Source: Tretioscincus oriximinensis (Eukaryota > Chordata > Lepidosauria > Squamata > Gymnophthalmidae). Taken from it: a stretch of 64,000 nt of DNA. The translations under genes and the position numbers were made by a program. Positions 21,388-32,930 of this stretch are shown one piece after another; the first letter of the stretch is position 1, and every line of letters begins with the position of its first letter. Below the pieces are notes generated by a model that was not told the DNA's origin, searched no databases, and was given only the letters and a program-made list of their open reading frames with translations. The stretch lies in contig JAJVDF010001217.1 in NCBI GenBank assembly GCA_022410635.1, positions 133,049 to 197,048 of the forward strand, in the 5' to 3' direction.

Positions 21388-21580
21388 GGGGGTCTTAGAG
21401 CACTTTAGAAAGACGTCAGTAGCGGGTACGGATAGCTCAGTGGCTAAGGAATCCGTCTTTTGCCTGGGCGATGGGGTGTGGGGNGGGGTCTTAGAGCACT
21501 TTAGAAAGACGTCAGTAGCGGGTACGGATAGCTCAGTGGCTAAGGAATCCGTCTTTTGCCTGGGCGATGGGGTGTGGGGG
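21388..21580 (+). repeat. 96-bp direct duplication with N at the junction
   Basis: GGTCTTAGAGCACTTTAGAA begins at 21391 and again at 21487, and the two copies match throughout. A single N at 21484 marks the join. The duplicated unit contains the head of a SINE-A. Confidence 0.9.
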
Positions 21581-21713
21581 CCCCCTGTGGGACATGGGGA
21601 GGGCTGAGCCCCTTCCATTAGCCTGTAGCTCTAGCCAACCCAGCTATTCAAAAGCAGGAACTGCAAGAAATTGCAACTGACTGCAAGTAGATACATGGGA
21701 ACCACCACAGCCT
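21425..21713 (+). mobile_element. SINE-A with duplicated head
   Basis: The head GGATAGCTCAGTGGCTAAGG occurs twice because of the 96-bp duplication. The body continues to ACCACCACAGCC, where the CTT-rich tract replaces the usual core. Confidence 0.85.
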
Positions 21714-22143
21714 TCTTTCTTCTTTCTTCTTCCTTCTTCCTTCTTCCTTCTTTCTTCTTTCTTCTTTCTTCTTCCTTCTTCCTTCCTCCTTCTTCCTCCT
21801 TCTTCCTTCTTCTTCCTTCTTCTTCCTTCTTCTTCTTTCTTCCTTCTTTCTTCCTTCTTTCTTCTTCCTTCTTTCTTCTTCCTTCTTTCTTCTTCCTTCT
21901 TTCTTCTTCCTTCTTTCTTCTTCCTTCTTTCTTCTTTCTTTTTCCTTTTTCCTTTTTCCTTTTTCTTTTTTCTTTTTTCCTTCTTCTTTTTCCTTTTTCC
22001 TTTTTCCTTTTTTCTTTTTTCTTTTTTCTTTTTTCTTTTTTCTTTTTTCTTTCTTCTTTCTTCTTTCTTCTTTCTTCTTTCTTCTTTCTTCTTTCTTCTT
22101 TCTTCTTCCTTCTTCCTTCTTCCTTCTTCCTTCTTCTTCTTCA
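21714..22143 (+). repeat. TTC/TTCC/TTTTTC pyrimidine tract
   Basis: About 430 bases of almost pure pyrimidine with changing unit (TTCTTTC, then TTTTTCC, then TTCTTCC). Confidence 0.97.
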
Positions 22144-22544
22144 TCTTCCCTCCATCACAATGTCAGTCCAGAGGTCACTTCAGTTCCTGCCGGATCTCTG
22201 ATGTACCTTTTTAGCAGGGAGGTTCCCACTGAACAGCGTCTTAAGTTTTGACACTTTCCTTCCGCCTCCCTTTGTTTGTATCTCTTGTGTCTGCATCTAA
22301 TTAGCTAAGAGCCACTTTGGCACCGTGCCTGGGGGCTGCCTTTCAAAAGCCAAGATCCATTTACCTTTCTTCTGCAGCTGGCATACGGTGGCGTCTTCTG
22401 GGGAACCCGTGCTGGCGGGGCTGCGTGGGTTTTATGAATGGTGATGGACGGGCGGCTGACCCTGAAGCTTAAAATTTCATGTGCGAACTTGATACCTTGT
22501 CATGCAAAAACTCTTCATTTTTGGAAAACCGTAATTGTGAATTC
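22144..22544. other. No feature recognised
   Basis: Repeat-poor intronic DNA with no exon signal that I can support. Confidence 0.45.
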
Positions 22545-23122
22545 NCTTGAAATTCTGGTCGCCACGTCTCAAAAAAATATATTGTAGAACTAGAGAAGGT
22601 GCAGAAAAGGGCAACATGAATAATCAAGGGGCTGGAGCACTTCCCTTATGAAATCAGGGCTGCAACGTCTGGGCCTCTTCAGCCATGAAAGACAACGTTT
22701 GANAAGGGATCTGATTGAAGCGTATAAAATCATGCATGGGATGGATAAGGCGAACGGAGGAAAATAACTTTCTCTTTCACACAACACTAGGACTGGAGGC
22801 CTTCCTTGACACTGGTGTGTGGAATTGACTTACAGAAGAGGCAGTGGTAGCTAGCAGCTTGGATAACTTTAAGACAGGATTGGACAAGTTCATGGAAGCC
22901 AAGGATATAAAATAGCTACTAGGATGGATGTCTTGATCCTGAATCAGGATGGAGCAACAGGCAGGATTCTTGAAATACTATTTGCAGGGCATCAAGAACA
23001 GCTGAAGGTTTAACTTCTTCATCTTGAAATGCCCNGGGGCAACAGGTGGACCACTGGGGGAGACAGAAGGCTGGACTAGATGTGCTCTGACCCCATTCAA
23101 CAGGGATCCTCTTAGGTTCTAA
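22545..23122 (+). mobile_element. CR1-type LINE 3' end
   Basis: Starts in the RT segment (TTCTGGTCGCCACGTCTC), passes through an RGDLIEAYKIMHG-like stretch, and ends in the 3' UTR at CCTCTTAGGTTCT. Confidence 0.85.
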
Positions 23123-23964
23123 AAATTTAGTCACTATAGAACCATTTTTTTATTTGTCACATAAGGAGTGGTGCAGTTGGATATTAGAGCAAATGGCCTG
23201 GAGAACAGAAGGTGGTCATTTTGATCCCCAGTATCAATGGCAAACCAGTGATCCCAGCGAAGAAACATGATGTGGTGAACAACTGCCTGGTTCTTAATGT
23301 ATCCTGATGGAAGGAAGTGTAAAATAAACCAAAGTGTTGCAATCTCTCTGGGGGAAGGAAGTGTAAAGTAAACCACAGTGTAGCAATCTAAAGCGATGCA
23401 CAAAAGTAGACTGGGGAACTGCCGTTTTAAACAGATATTATTATACGTATCATTTGCCGGAAAATCATGGTTTGTGTTCAGTTCCCGCCAATGGACTCAG
23501 CTATTTCCCTATCCGAATCTTCCTGTATCTTTCTGTGTTCAAGGACTTTGTTCTGAGGTTCTGAGTTGGAATGTTCTGGGGAGGTTGAAATGTCCTATGA
23601 CAGGGTGTTTTGTGTGTGTGTGTTAGAGACCTACAGATTTGGGCCGGAACTGGAACTTCGAGACCAAAGAGGAAAAGCGTAAAGCAGAGATGGTCACATG
23701 GCTGTTTATCTTCCCAACTGGCAACCACAGGCCAGGAAGTGGAATTCTGATAGCGGAGCCGTGCGATTTAATTCTGTAAAAATTGCTCCAGCAGATTTGT
23801 GGCCTTGAATGCAAACTTTTAAGAGTGCTCTGGAGCTCGACATTTATAGAATTGCCAAACTGCTTTGCGGAAGTCATATGCGGCTGGGCCAAAACATCCA
23901 GAAAAACCAGTCATCCTGCTTTGCATGGGGAGGCAGAGGTAAACAATCACCAACTGCCAGCTTC
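23123..23964. other. No feature recognised
   Basis: Apparently unique intronic DNA with a short direct repeat (GGAAGTGTAAAATAAACC / GGAAGTGTAAAGTAAACC at 23312 and 23357) and a short (GT)n at 23612. Confidence 0.45.
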
Positions 23965-24298
23965 CGGTTTCTCTGCTTCTGTTTCCTGTTTGATAGTTTT
24001 TAAGTTGTGTTTCTGCCTGCTTTTCTACGCCGTTTTTCAACTATGACCAGGGCCTATGGTCAGAGTTTGGATTCCCAGCAGCTTCACAAGGCTGGCAGTA
24101 GCACAAATGTGAAAAAATTGAAACAGAGCTGCTCTTGTGCTCTTGGTGAGGCCTGATGGGAAGTGTAGTCTCTTGCAGCCTTGCCCTGTGGACTACAGCT
24201 CCCAGCTAGCTCGGGGGGAGGAACCTCTTTAGCCAATCTGTGCGCAGTCCCGCCCACAGGAAACATTTTTTCTGTTTACAGGAAGGTGGCTGATNTTT
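23965..24298 (+). mobile_element. Family C dispersed repeat, long copy
   Basis: Runs from GTTTCTGCCTGCTTTTCTAC through GACTACAGCTCCCAGC to ACAGGAAACATTTTTTCTG. Confidence 0.75.
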
Positions 24299-24440
24299 AT
24301 ATGTGCTTAGAATCTTTGTGGCTTTCTAGCTTCATGGTTCTTAAATGTAGAACATAAAAAGCTTGAGGTGGACACTGAGGTTGTGAATATGAAAACTGTA
24401 AACCCAAATGTGCAGCAGCGTTTGAGTGGAAGAAGAATAG

Positions 24441-25180
24441 AATGGAGAAGCATAGAATCATCTGGTTCAACCCCTGCTTAGCGCAGGATTCACGGAACCC
24501 CAAAATCTTGGTGTATTCTTGTTCTTCCATACTGAAGGTGGTCACCATATCTCAAGAGGGATATTTTGCAACTGGAGACGGTGCAGAAAAGGGTAACAAA
24601 AATGATCAAGGGTCTGGAGCAGAATCCCTTACGAAGCAAGGCTGCAACGTCTGGGCCTCTTCAGCCTTGAAAGGCGACGTTTGAGGGGTGATCTGATTGA
24701 AGTGTACAAAATCATGCATGGGATAGACAGGGTGAATAGAGAAAAATGTTTTCTCTATCACACAAGACAAGGACCNGGGGGCCCTCCGTGAAACTTATGG
24801 GTAGAAAAGTGAGAACAGACAAAGGAAAGTATTTTTTCACCCAGAGGGTCATCGGCCTGTGGAATTTACTTCCGGAAGAGGTAGTGGTAGCTAACAGCTT
24901 GGATAGCTTCAAGACAGGACTGGACAGGTTTATGGACACCAAGGGTATAAATGGGTCCTAGGATGGATGCCTGGATGCTGCCTCCGGGATGGAGCCACAG
25001 GCAGGACCCCTGAAGTGCCATTTGCAGGGAGTCATGAACAGGAGCATATTTTGCTTTCCTCTGTTCNGANTGCCCAGGGGCATCTGGTGGGCCTCTGTGT
25101 GGGGCAGAAGGCTGGACTAGATGGGCTGTGGCCTGATCCAGTATGGCTCTTCTTAGGTTCTTATGTTCTTATCTTCTTAT
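24441..25180 (+). mobile_element. CR1-type LINE 3' end (with a small older CR1 piece at its left)
   Basis: An ATTCTATG-type CR1 remnant (24445-24495) is followed from about 24530 by a CR1 encoding [20 protein letters not shown] and KYFFTQRVIGLWNLLPEEVV, then the complete 3' UTR. Confidence 0.9.
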
Positions 25181-25185
25181 GATTA

Positions 25186-25510
25186 AACCAGGGATAAGGA
25201 ACCTAAGGCTCGGGGGCCAAATGCGACCCGCAGAACCGTTTGTGATGTCACTTCCGGCCCTCCCTCCGGTCACCGGGAAAATCTGGGTACAGATCCCAAT
25301 ACAAAAGGTGCTTGTACCACCATACAGGGACTTTTCTTCTACAAATGTATGAGATCTTTCAGGCACCTCCCACCGCTGTGGGCAGGGGAAGGGAATGTGG
25401 CCTGGTTGGGGGTGTGGCCTGAGTTGGGGGTGNGGCCTTGGCAGGAGGGGTGTGGCCTCAGGATAGGGGGTGGGGGGATATGACCCTCAAGTGATGCTAC
25501 AAATACCCAA
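25186..25510 (+). mobile_element. hAT-like repeat fragment
   Basis: CCAGGGATAAGGAACCTAAGG and GGGGGCCAAATGCGACCC are typical of hAT-derived repeats that begin with CAGGG...GGCC; the rest is degraded. Confidence 0.5.
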
Positions 25511-26399
25511 ATGCCCCCTGGAGGGAAACAAGGTCCCCCGTCTCCGGATTAAACATTTGCATCAGGATCTCCATTTCATGTATTTCATGGTCTGTTGCTC
25601 ACCGTACGGGTCTGGAACGATATTAGGGGCTTGCTTGCTCCTGGCAATTGTGGTCCATGCCCTTGGGCAGAATCCTCTTTGCTTGCTAAGACCGGCAGGC
25701 GGTTTCCCAGGGTCCCTGTGGCCTCTTGACGTCGCTCTGGGGATAGACCTGGCAGTGCCTCCACTGCAGAAGCAAACAGCCCCTTGGGTGTCCTTGGAGG
25801 GGAAAGTGGAAGCAGCTCAGAGTGGCAGATCTGGGTATTGCCCAGGGACCAGTAGACCAAGAATTAGGCCCTGGGGGATTCACAGGGTGTGTTTTTCTGC
25901 TGTTACGAGAATCCTCGTACCGTCGGGACAACACGNCTACGATTATTCACTTATTTATTTACTTCCAAGTCAGCAGACATGCAAACTGTGGCGCCCTCTG
26001 GCAGGCAGAAATTCAACTGGTAAAGAACCCGCTCTTTTTCAGCTTTGTTGCAAATGTTTTGAAGGGCCACAGGGGGGCGCTCCAGAACTCTGTTTTTTCC
26101 CCCTCTATGTGTGGGCTTGGGAAGATAGAGCTAGAAATTTAGCATACACCTGTCTTGTGCCTGGCTTTCTGCCTGTTCACCCAGGCAGGTGTTGCTGAGG
26201 GTATTCTTGTTTTGTTGAGGGAACAGGGAGAGCAAAGGGACTGGGGTCACTGTGAAGGCAAAATACACATCTCTGTTCTACTGTTTTACTGCCATTCTAG
26301 AGGTGTTGGTTCCCTGTTCATTATTAGCCTTCGCCTGTTCTTGGGAAAAACGAAATATTATTCCTGTTGGAGCCAGAAATCTATTATTTCTGACATGAA
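25511..26399. other. No feature recognised
   Basis: Moderate-GC intronic DNA. A 242-codon open frame crosses it without any domain I recognise; it is interrupted by N and has no supporting splice context. Confidence 0.4.
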
Positions 26400-26700
26400 A
26401 TCAGAGGCAGGAACGGCACAGTTGTTAAGAGCCGATCTTTCAATCGAGAGAGACGTTCTTCAAGCCCTGGGTCAGCCTTGGAGAAAGGCGAGCGCCCNCT
26501 ACAGGCCCTCCAGTTCAGCGGTTCCAAAGAAAAGAGATTTGCAATCCACATTCCAAGTAGATCAATGAGTACCACCATTAAACTGGGGAATGGTAGAAAG
26601 TAGATGGGGAAAGTAGAACAGATGTAAGCTTTTGGGTGAAAATTAACCTTGTAAGCCGCTTTGAGTCCCCTTTGGGTGAGAAGGGTGGGGTATAAATTCT
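26400..26700 (+). mobile_element. SINE-A-related element (old)
   Basis: Head AACGGCACAGTTGTTAAGAG, body with AAGTAGATCAATGAGTACCACC, and tail TAAGCCGCTTTGAGTCCCC then GGGGTATAAATTC. Confidence 0.75.
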
Positions 26701-26875
26701 TCTTCTTCTTTTCTTCCTTTCTTCTTTTCTTCTTTTCTTCGTCTCCATCTCCTCCTTCTCCTTTTCCTTCTTTTTCACCTTCACCTCCTCCCTCCTCCCT
26801 CCTCCTCCTTGTTCCTCTTGTTCCTCTTGTTGTTGTTGTTGTTGTTGTTCTTTTTGTTCTTCTTCCTCTTCTTCT

Positions 26876-26907
<32 letters not shown>

Positions 26908-27440
26908 TTCCTCCTCTTTTTCCTCCTTCTCTTCTTCCTCTTCATCCTCTTCCTCTTTTTCCTCTTCTCTGCTTCTTCTTCCTCCTCTTCCTCCCTCCTT
27001 CCCTCTCCTCCTCTACTTCTTCTTCATCTTCCTCCTCTTCTTCCTCTTCTTCTTCCTCCTCCTCTTCTGCTTCCTTTTCTTCCTCCTCTTCTTCTCCCCC
27101 TTCCTCCTCCCTCCTCCTCCCCTCTCCTCCTACTTCTTCCTCTTCTTACTCCTCCTCTTCTTCTTCCTCTTCACCATCTTCTTCTTCTTCCTCTTCCACT
27201 TTGAGTCCCTTCAGGTGAGAAGAATGAGGTATAAAAACCCAGCTCTTCTTCTCCTTCTCCTCCTCCTTTTTTCTTCTTCTTCTAAATTACAATTTTTATG
27301 TTTTCCCTTTGCTCCTCTTCCTCTATCCCACCATTCCCTTCTCTGATTAGTTCTTCTATCCTGCCCTTTGCCTCCTTCTCCTTCTCCCTCTTCTTCTTCT
27401 TCCCCTTCTTCTTCTTCCTCTTCCACTTTGAGTCCCTTCA
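26701..27440 (+). repeat. CTT/CTC pyrimidine tract with repeated SINE-end pieces
   Basis: Imperfect TTC, TCC and (TTG)n at 26830-26848. CCACTTTGAGTCCCTTCAGG occurs at about 27197 and 27424, each preceded by CTTCTTCCTCTT, which suggests tail-mediated duplication. Confidence 0.9.
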
Positions 27441-27445
27441 GGTGA

Positions 27446-27772
27446 GTGGCTTAGGAATCCGTCTCTCGCCTGGGNNATGGGGTTTCGAGGCCCTGTGTGG
27501 GACGTGGGGAGGGGTGAGCACCTTCCACTAGCCTGTAGCTCTAGCCAACCCAGCTATTCGAAAGCATGAATTGCAAGAAATTGCAATTGACTGCAAGTAG
27601 ATACATGGGAACCACCACAGCCTGGTGGGGAAGATAGAATGTGAGCTTTCGGGCAAAATATATCCTTGTAAGCCGCTTTGAGTCCCTTTGAAAGGTGAGA
27701 AAAGCGGGGTATAAGAACCAAGTTCTTCTTCTTCTTCTTCTTCTTCTCCTTCTCCTTCTTCTTCCTCCTCCT
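27446..27772 (+). mobile_element. SINE-A
   Basis: Joined directly to the SINE-end piece at 27425-27445. Full body, GAGTCCCTTTGAAAGGTGAG and a CTT tail to 27772. Confidence 0.9.
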
Positions 27773-27774
27773 CT

Positions 27775-27870
27775 AGTAGTACCTGAAGATGTAGATGGGT
27801 CAATTAAAGCTTATGATGCCTCCCATTTTTTGTTGGTCTCTAAGGTCTCTAAGGTGCTTCTGTCACAACC
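27775..27870 (+). mobile_element. AAGCTTATG-type repeat fragment
   Basis: TTAAAGCTTATGATGCCTCC and GGTCTCTAAGGTGCTTCTG match the family of the hairpin at 33793. Confidence 0.5.
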
Positions 27871-27999
27871 CCCTTGGTGGAAATTCTGGACCCAAACTAA
27901 TGCAGCCATTGTGGGAGGAAAAGGACAACCTCTGAGCATACATAAGGTGCATTTTGTGAGAAAGCTTTTGTCCCCCAGCTGTGCCTCCTGACAGAATCC

Positions 28000-28325
28000 C
28001 TGCATCCTGTTTTATGCTTTAAGTTACGTTTCTGCCTGCTTTTCTATGCTGTTTTTCCCCCACAATGGCAAGTGCTTATAAACTTCGCAAAGCTGGCAGT
28101 AGCAGCAGCCCCAGTGTGAAAAAAGTGAAAGGGAGCTGCTGTTTCCCTCTTGGTGGGGCCTTCTGGGAAGTGTAGTCTGAGCTGTGGGCAGCCAATGTTG
28201 GGCCCTGCCCTGTTGACTACAGCTCCCAGCCTGCATTGCAGCTAGCCTTGGAAGGGAGGAGGCATCAATGTGTCCAGCCCCACCCACAGGAAACATTTTT
28301 TCTGCTTACAGGAAATCAGCTGGGG
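28000..28325 (+). mobile_element. Family C dispersed repeat, long copy
   Basis: GTTTCTGCCTGCTTTTCTATG to CCCACAGGAAACATTTTTTC, closely matching the copy at 23965. Confidence 0.75.
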
Positions 28326-28734
28326 GACCCACCTGTAACCTGCTGTGCCCATTATTCTGGTTGAAATAGATGAATGCAGATTGTGGCCTGAGAAGCGCTG
28401 CGGAACTAAACTTCCCAGAGGTCTTTGCCAAGGTCCTGGCTGGCTCTTGCTTGCGAGGGTTTAGAAATACTGTATAAGTGGATCTTGTTCGGCCTTTATT
28501 TGCTCTTGATTATCTATAGGAATCGTGATGGTGAAATCATTTGGCAGGTGGCTTAGATTCAAAGTGACTTTCACGGTTAGATTAGAAACGTGGCAGGTGA
28601 TTCTGGGGCAGAAAAAAGAGTCTAAAGCCTTCTTCCTCTCCTTCTCCTTCCTAGACCCCTTCTCTTCCTCCTCCTCCTCCTTCATCATCTTCCTCTTCCT
28701 CCTCCTCTTCCTGTTTTGCATCTCTTCGTCACAG
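28326..28734. other. Unassigned DNA ending in a TCC-rich tract
   Basis: Nothing is recognised before the TCC/TTC run at 28630-28715. Confidence 0.5.
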
Positions 28735-29180
28735 TCACAGTTCTTTCGAACTCTCTCAGCCCCACCTACTCCACAGGGTGTCTGTTGTGGAGAAAGCAAC
28801 AAAAGCTATGTGCTGGGTGACCTCGGGCCAGTCACAGTTCTTTGAACTCTCTCAGCCCCACCTACTCCGCAGGGTGTCTGTTGTGGAGAAAGCAACAAAA
28901 GCTATGTGCTGGGTGACCTTGGGCCAGTCACAGTTCTTTGAACTCTCTCAGCCCCACCTACTCCGCAGGGTGTCTGTTTTGGAGAAAGCAACAAAAGCTA
29001 TGTGCTGGGTGACCTTGGGCCAGTCACAGTTCTTTGAACTCTCTCAGCCCCACCTACTTCACAGGGTGTCTGTTGTGGAGGAAGCAACAAAGCTATTCGT
29101 ACTGCCCTTCGGTTGGCCACCCTGAGACCTTTGGGTATAGGGCAGGATATAAGTACAAATAAATAAATAAGTATAAATAA
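28735..29180 (+). mobile_element. SINE-B with four tandem core units
   Basis: TCTCAGCCCCACCTACTCC or its variants occurs four times about 90 bases apart. The units are joined at AGCTATGTGCTGGGTGACC, and only the last continues into the 3' end (GGGCAGGATATAAGTAC) and AAATAAATA tail. Confidence 0.95.
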
Positions 29181-29639
29181 ATATCCTGACCCTAGAACTC
29201 CCAGGGACCCTTACTGAGAGGATGAGTTCAGTCAGCAGCCTAAACATCCCCAAGGGGGTCACATAAGCTTTCAGCACCTTGGAGAGCTGCCACAGATTAT
29301 CCCCAAACATCTGGAAATCTTCATCCCTGGGGCCAACACTTTAGAAGCCCCTGCAGAATTTCCCTTCGAACTGCCAATCAGCTATTTCTGGAAAACTGGA
29401 CCTGGATAGGAGACCACTAGGAAACCTTAGCACGGAAAGACTGATGAAATGATAAAGGACAAAAAGAAGAAACCTTAAAACGGCAATAATCTATTACTCT
29501 TGCGTTGTTGCCAAGGAAACTGCACGAACCTGTTCCTTCAGGAGCTTATAGTCCTTTTACTACAATCCTGACGAATGTGGAGGGTTGGTGATTCATACCT
29601 GTCCCCAGATTGGAAGGGGAAAGACAGGGTGGCAATTAC
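29181..29639. other. No feature recognised
   Basis: Repeat-poor intronic DNA. Confidence 0.45.
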
Positions 29640-29740
29640 GAACCTAAGGACCTAAGGGGAGCCTTGCTGAATGGGTCCGGAGCCCATCTTGTCCAGCCTT
29701 CTGTTTCCCCCAGTGGTCCACCTGTTGCCCACCAATTGCA
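29640..29740 (-). mobile_element. CR1 3' UTR fragment
   Basis: Antisense UTR with TTGTCCAGCCTTCTGTTTCC. A SINE-B follows directly. Confidence 0.65.
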
Positions 29741-30085
29741 CTTGGACTCGTACCTGGTAGTCTCCTGGTTCAATTCCCCACTCCTCCTCCACGAAAGCCA
29801 GCTGGGTGACCTTGGGCCAGTCATAGTTCTTTGAACTCTCTCAGCCCCACCTACTCCACAGGGTGTCTGTTGCGGAGGAAGCAACAAAAGCTATGTGCTG
29901 GGTGACCTTGGGCCAGTCACAGTTCTTTANAACTCTCTCAGCCNCGCCTACTCCACAGGGTGTCTGTTATGGAGAAAGCAACAAAAGCTATGTGTGCCAC
30001 CCTATGGTTGGCCGCCCTGAGACCTTCGGGTATAGAGCGGGATACAAGTACAAATAAATGAATGAATGAATGAATGAATGAATAA
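29741..30085 (+). mobile_element. SINE-B with two tandem core units
   Basis: A tRNA-like head remnant with GGTTCAATTCCCCACTCCTCC (B-box-like), then two cores joined at AGCTATGTGCTGGGTGACC, and a (AATG)n tail. Confidence 0.9.
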
Positions 30086-30815
30086 AATCTTCACCTGTTC
30101 TCCACTCCCTACAAATGGTATTTCAGGAATCCATGCCGGAGGCAGGATCAAGAAATCCATCCTAATAGCCATTGAAACACTGGGCTTCCATGAACTTGTC
30201 CAATCCTGTCTTAAAGCTATCCAGGCTCCTACCTGCCACCACCTCCTCTGCATGTCAGTTCCACAGAGCAATGACCCTCTGGGTGAAAAAAAAATACTTT
30301 CCTGTGTCTATCTTAACTTTTCTGTCCATCTGCTTCAAGGAAGGCCCCCTTGAATTTCCCCCTATTCCCCTTATCCCTGCGTGGTCTTATACACATCAAT
30401 CATGATCACCTCTCAAACGCCGTCTTTCAAGGCTGAAGAGGCCCAGACGTTGCAGCCTGACTTCACAAGGGAGGTGGCTCCAACCCCTTGATCCTTCTTG
30501 TTGCCCTTTTCTGCACCTTCTCCAGTCTCACGATATCCTTTTTTTTGTTTTGAGATGTGGTGGCCAGAATTGTACATGATATTCCAAACGTGGCCTCACC
30601 ACAGATCCACGAAGACGCAAAGCAACACTTGGTGGCTTGTTTTCAGTTCCCTTCTTAATTACTCCTAACACTGAATTTGCCTTATTTGCTGCTGCATCTG
30701 CGCACTGGGCTGACAGACACGTCTTTCTTCCATTAGCCCCTGAGCACAAGGAGGACTGAGGTCCTGCAGAAAGCAGGTGGCAGGCAGACGGGGCTTTCTC
30801 TAAACCCCTCTCCAT
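30086..30815 (-). mobile_element. CR1-type LINE with RT remnant
   Basis: The reverse strand reads part of the RT (KANSVLGVIKKGTENKPP, SVVRPRLEYHVQFWPPHLK), then the tail and 3' UTR. The upper part is interrupted by stops and a GC-rich intruding stretch. Confidence 0.8.
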
Positions 30816-31087
30816 TTATGTCACTGCTTCTAAATTGGGTGCCTTGGCTCCCCTTGCCGCTTTCTCACTTTTTCCCGCCTTCTTCGGGTGACTCACTGAC
30901 ACCCCTCCCTGGTGACTCACTGGGTTGGGAGACTGAGGGATNTGCAGAGGAGGGTGCCAATGGAACAGCTGATGGAGCGATGGGGAGGCTTCTGGGAGAG
31001 GGTTCCTGTCCTTGGAGAGGAATTGCCGGAATACTGAGGCTTTAACCAAATGCTGAAGCTGACCTGCCAAAGGTTTGGACCTTGGTA

Positions 31088-31640
31088 CATAAGAACATAA
31101 GAACATAAGAAGAGCCACACTGGATCAGGCCACAACCCATCACGTCCAGCCTTCTGTCCCACACAGAGGCCCACCAGATGCCCCGGGGCAGTCTGAACAG
31201 AGGAAAGCAAAATATTCTCCTGTTCATGTCTCCCTGCAAATGGTATTTCAGGAGTCCTGCCTGTGGCTCCATCCCGGAGGCATCCTAGTATCCATTTATA
31301 CCCTTTGTGTCCATAAACCTGTCCAGTCCTGTCTTGAAACTATCCAAGCTGTTAGCTACCACCACCTCTTCAGGAAGTCAATTCCACAGGCCGATGAGCC
31401 TCTGGGTGAAAAAATACTTTCCTTTGCCTGTTCTCACTTTTCTACCCAANAGTTTTAAGGAGTGCCCTCTGGTCCTTGTGTTGTGTGATAGAGAAAACAT
31501 TTTTTCTCTATTCACCCTGTCTATCCCATGCATGATTTTGCACACTTCAATCAGATCAACTCTCAAACGTCGCCTTTCAAGGCTGAAGAGGCCCAGACGT
31601 TGCAGCCTGACTTCATAAGGGATTCTGCTCCAGACCTTCA
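31088..31640 (-). mobile_element. CR1-type LINE 3' end
   Basis: Forward strand starts with AAGAACATAAGAACATAAG, the antisense of the terminal repeat. The reverse strand codes a CR1 RT tail with KYFFTQRLIGLWN. Confidence 0.9.
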
Positions 31641-32200
31641 CTCACGCCAACCAGAGTAAGATTTACACCAGAGTTTGGCTCAGCAGGTGGGGTTGGGATG
31701 ATAAGAGTAGAGAGGGACCTCCAGGGTCATGGGGTCCGACTCCCTGGTCAATGCAGGATTCACTAAACCATCCCAGACTACAGATGGCTGCCCAGCCTCT
31801 GTTTGAAAACTGTCAGTGAAAACGAACTCACCACCTCCTGTGGCAACCTGTTCCACTGGTTTATCATCCTTCCTGTTAGGAATTTTTTTCTCCTATCTAA
31901 TCTAAATCTCCTCCCTTGCAGTTTCATCCCCTTGTTTCTAGTCCTTCCATGTGCCNTTGAGAACAAGGCTGATCCCTCTGCTCTGTGAAAAGCAGGTCTT
32001 TGTAGGCAGCTATCAGGTCTCCTCTCAGACTTCTCCTTTGCAGANTAAACATCTCCAGATCCTTTACCCTTTGTCTTAGGACATGGATTTCAGACCAGTC
32101 ACCATCCTTGCAGTTCTCTTTTGAACCTGCTCCAATTTATGAATGTTCTTTTTAAATTGGGACACTGTGTTCCAAGTGTAATCTGACCAAAGTACTGTAC

Positions 32201-32204
<4 letters not shown>

Positions 32205-32233
<29 letters not shown>

Positions 32234-32394
32234 AGAGGAAGAAGAAGAGGAAGAAGAAGAAGGAGGAGAAGGAGAAGGAGAAGGAGAAGAAGAGGAAGGA
32301 GGAGAAGGAGAAGGAGAAGGAGAAGGAGAAGGAGAAGGAGAAGGAGAAGAAGAAGAAGAAGAAGAAGAAGAAGAAGAAGAAGAAGAAGAAGAAC
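32205..32394 (+). repeat. GGA/GAA purine tract (SINE-A tail)
   Basis: GAGGAA, GAAGGAGAAGGA and finally a pure (GAA)n of about 45 bases. It is the expanded poly(CTT) tail of the adjacent reverse SINE. Confidence 0.95.
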
Positions 32395-32690
32395 TGGATT
32401 CTTATACCCTGCTTTTCTCTCCTTTCAAAGGGACTCAGAGCGGCTTACAAGGGCATTTTGCCCGAAGGCTGATATTCTATCTTCCCCACCAGACTCTGGT
32501 GGTTCCCATGCATCTACTTGCAGTCAGTTGCAATTTCTTGCAATTCTTGCTTTCAAATAGCTGGGTTGGCTAGAGCTACAGGCTAGTGGAAGGTGCTGAG
32601 CCCTCCCTATGTCCCACACAGGGCTTTAAAACCCGATCTCCCAGACAAGAGACGAATTTCCTAAGCGACTGAGCTATCCGTGATGGAGCT
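32395..32690 (-). mobile_element. SINE-A inserted in CR1
   Basis: Forward TTCTTATACCCTGCTTTTC through the B-box region near 32625 and the A-box (antisense TAAGCGACTGAGCTATCC). Confidence 0.9.
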
Positions 32691-32930
32691 TCTATGCCCT
32701 GCTTAAAAAGCACCAGGATTGTGTTTGCCTTTTTTGCAGCCGCTTCACCCAGTTGACTCATGTTTAGTCTGTGATCTACCAGTACACCCAGGCCCGTTTC
32801 ACCTGTGTTGCTGCTGCTCAGACATATTCCTCCCATTCTGCCCGTTTTCATTTTTCTTGCCCAGATGCATTTCTGCCTGTTAGTTTCATCCCATTGTTCC
32901 AGCCTGCATAAATCTTTCTGAATTATCCGT

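Larger units (their letters stand above)
31690..32930 (-). mobile_element. CR1 LINE (ATTCTATG-ended type) split by a SINE-A
   Basis: Antisense CR1 coding DNA (31700-32200) is broken by a GAA tract and SINE-A, then continues at 32691 (GGATTGTGTTTGCCTTTTTT, CCGCTTCACCCAGTTGACTC). The reverse strand of the second part codes LGVLVDHRLNMSQ, a CR1 RT segment. Confidence 0.85.

Noticed and set aside
25470..26198. 242-codon frame as a possible ABR or unrelated exon
   Set aside because: No recognisable domain, an N inside, no paired splice signals I trust, and ABR's known order places exon 2 much further right.
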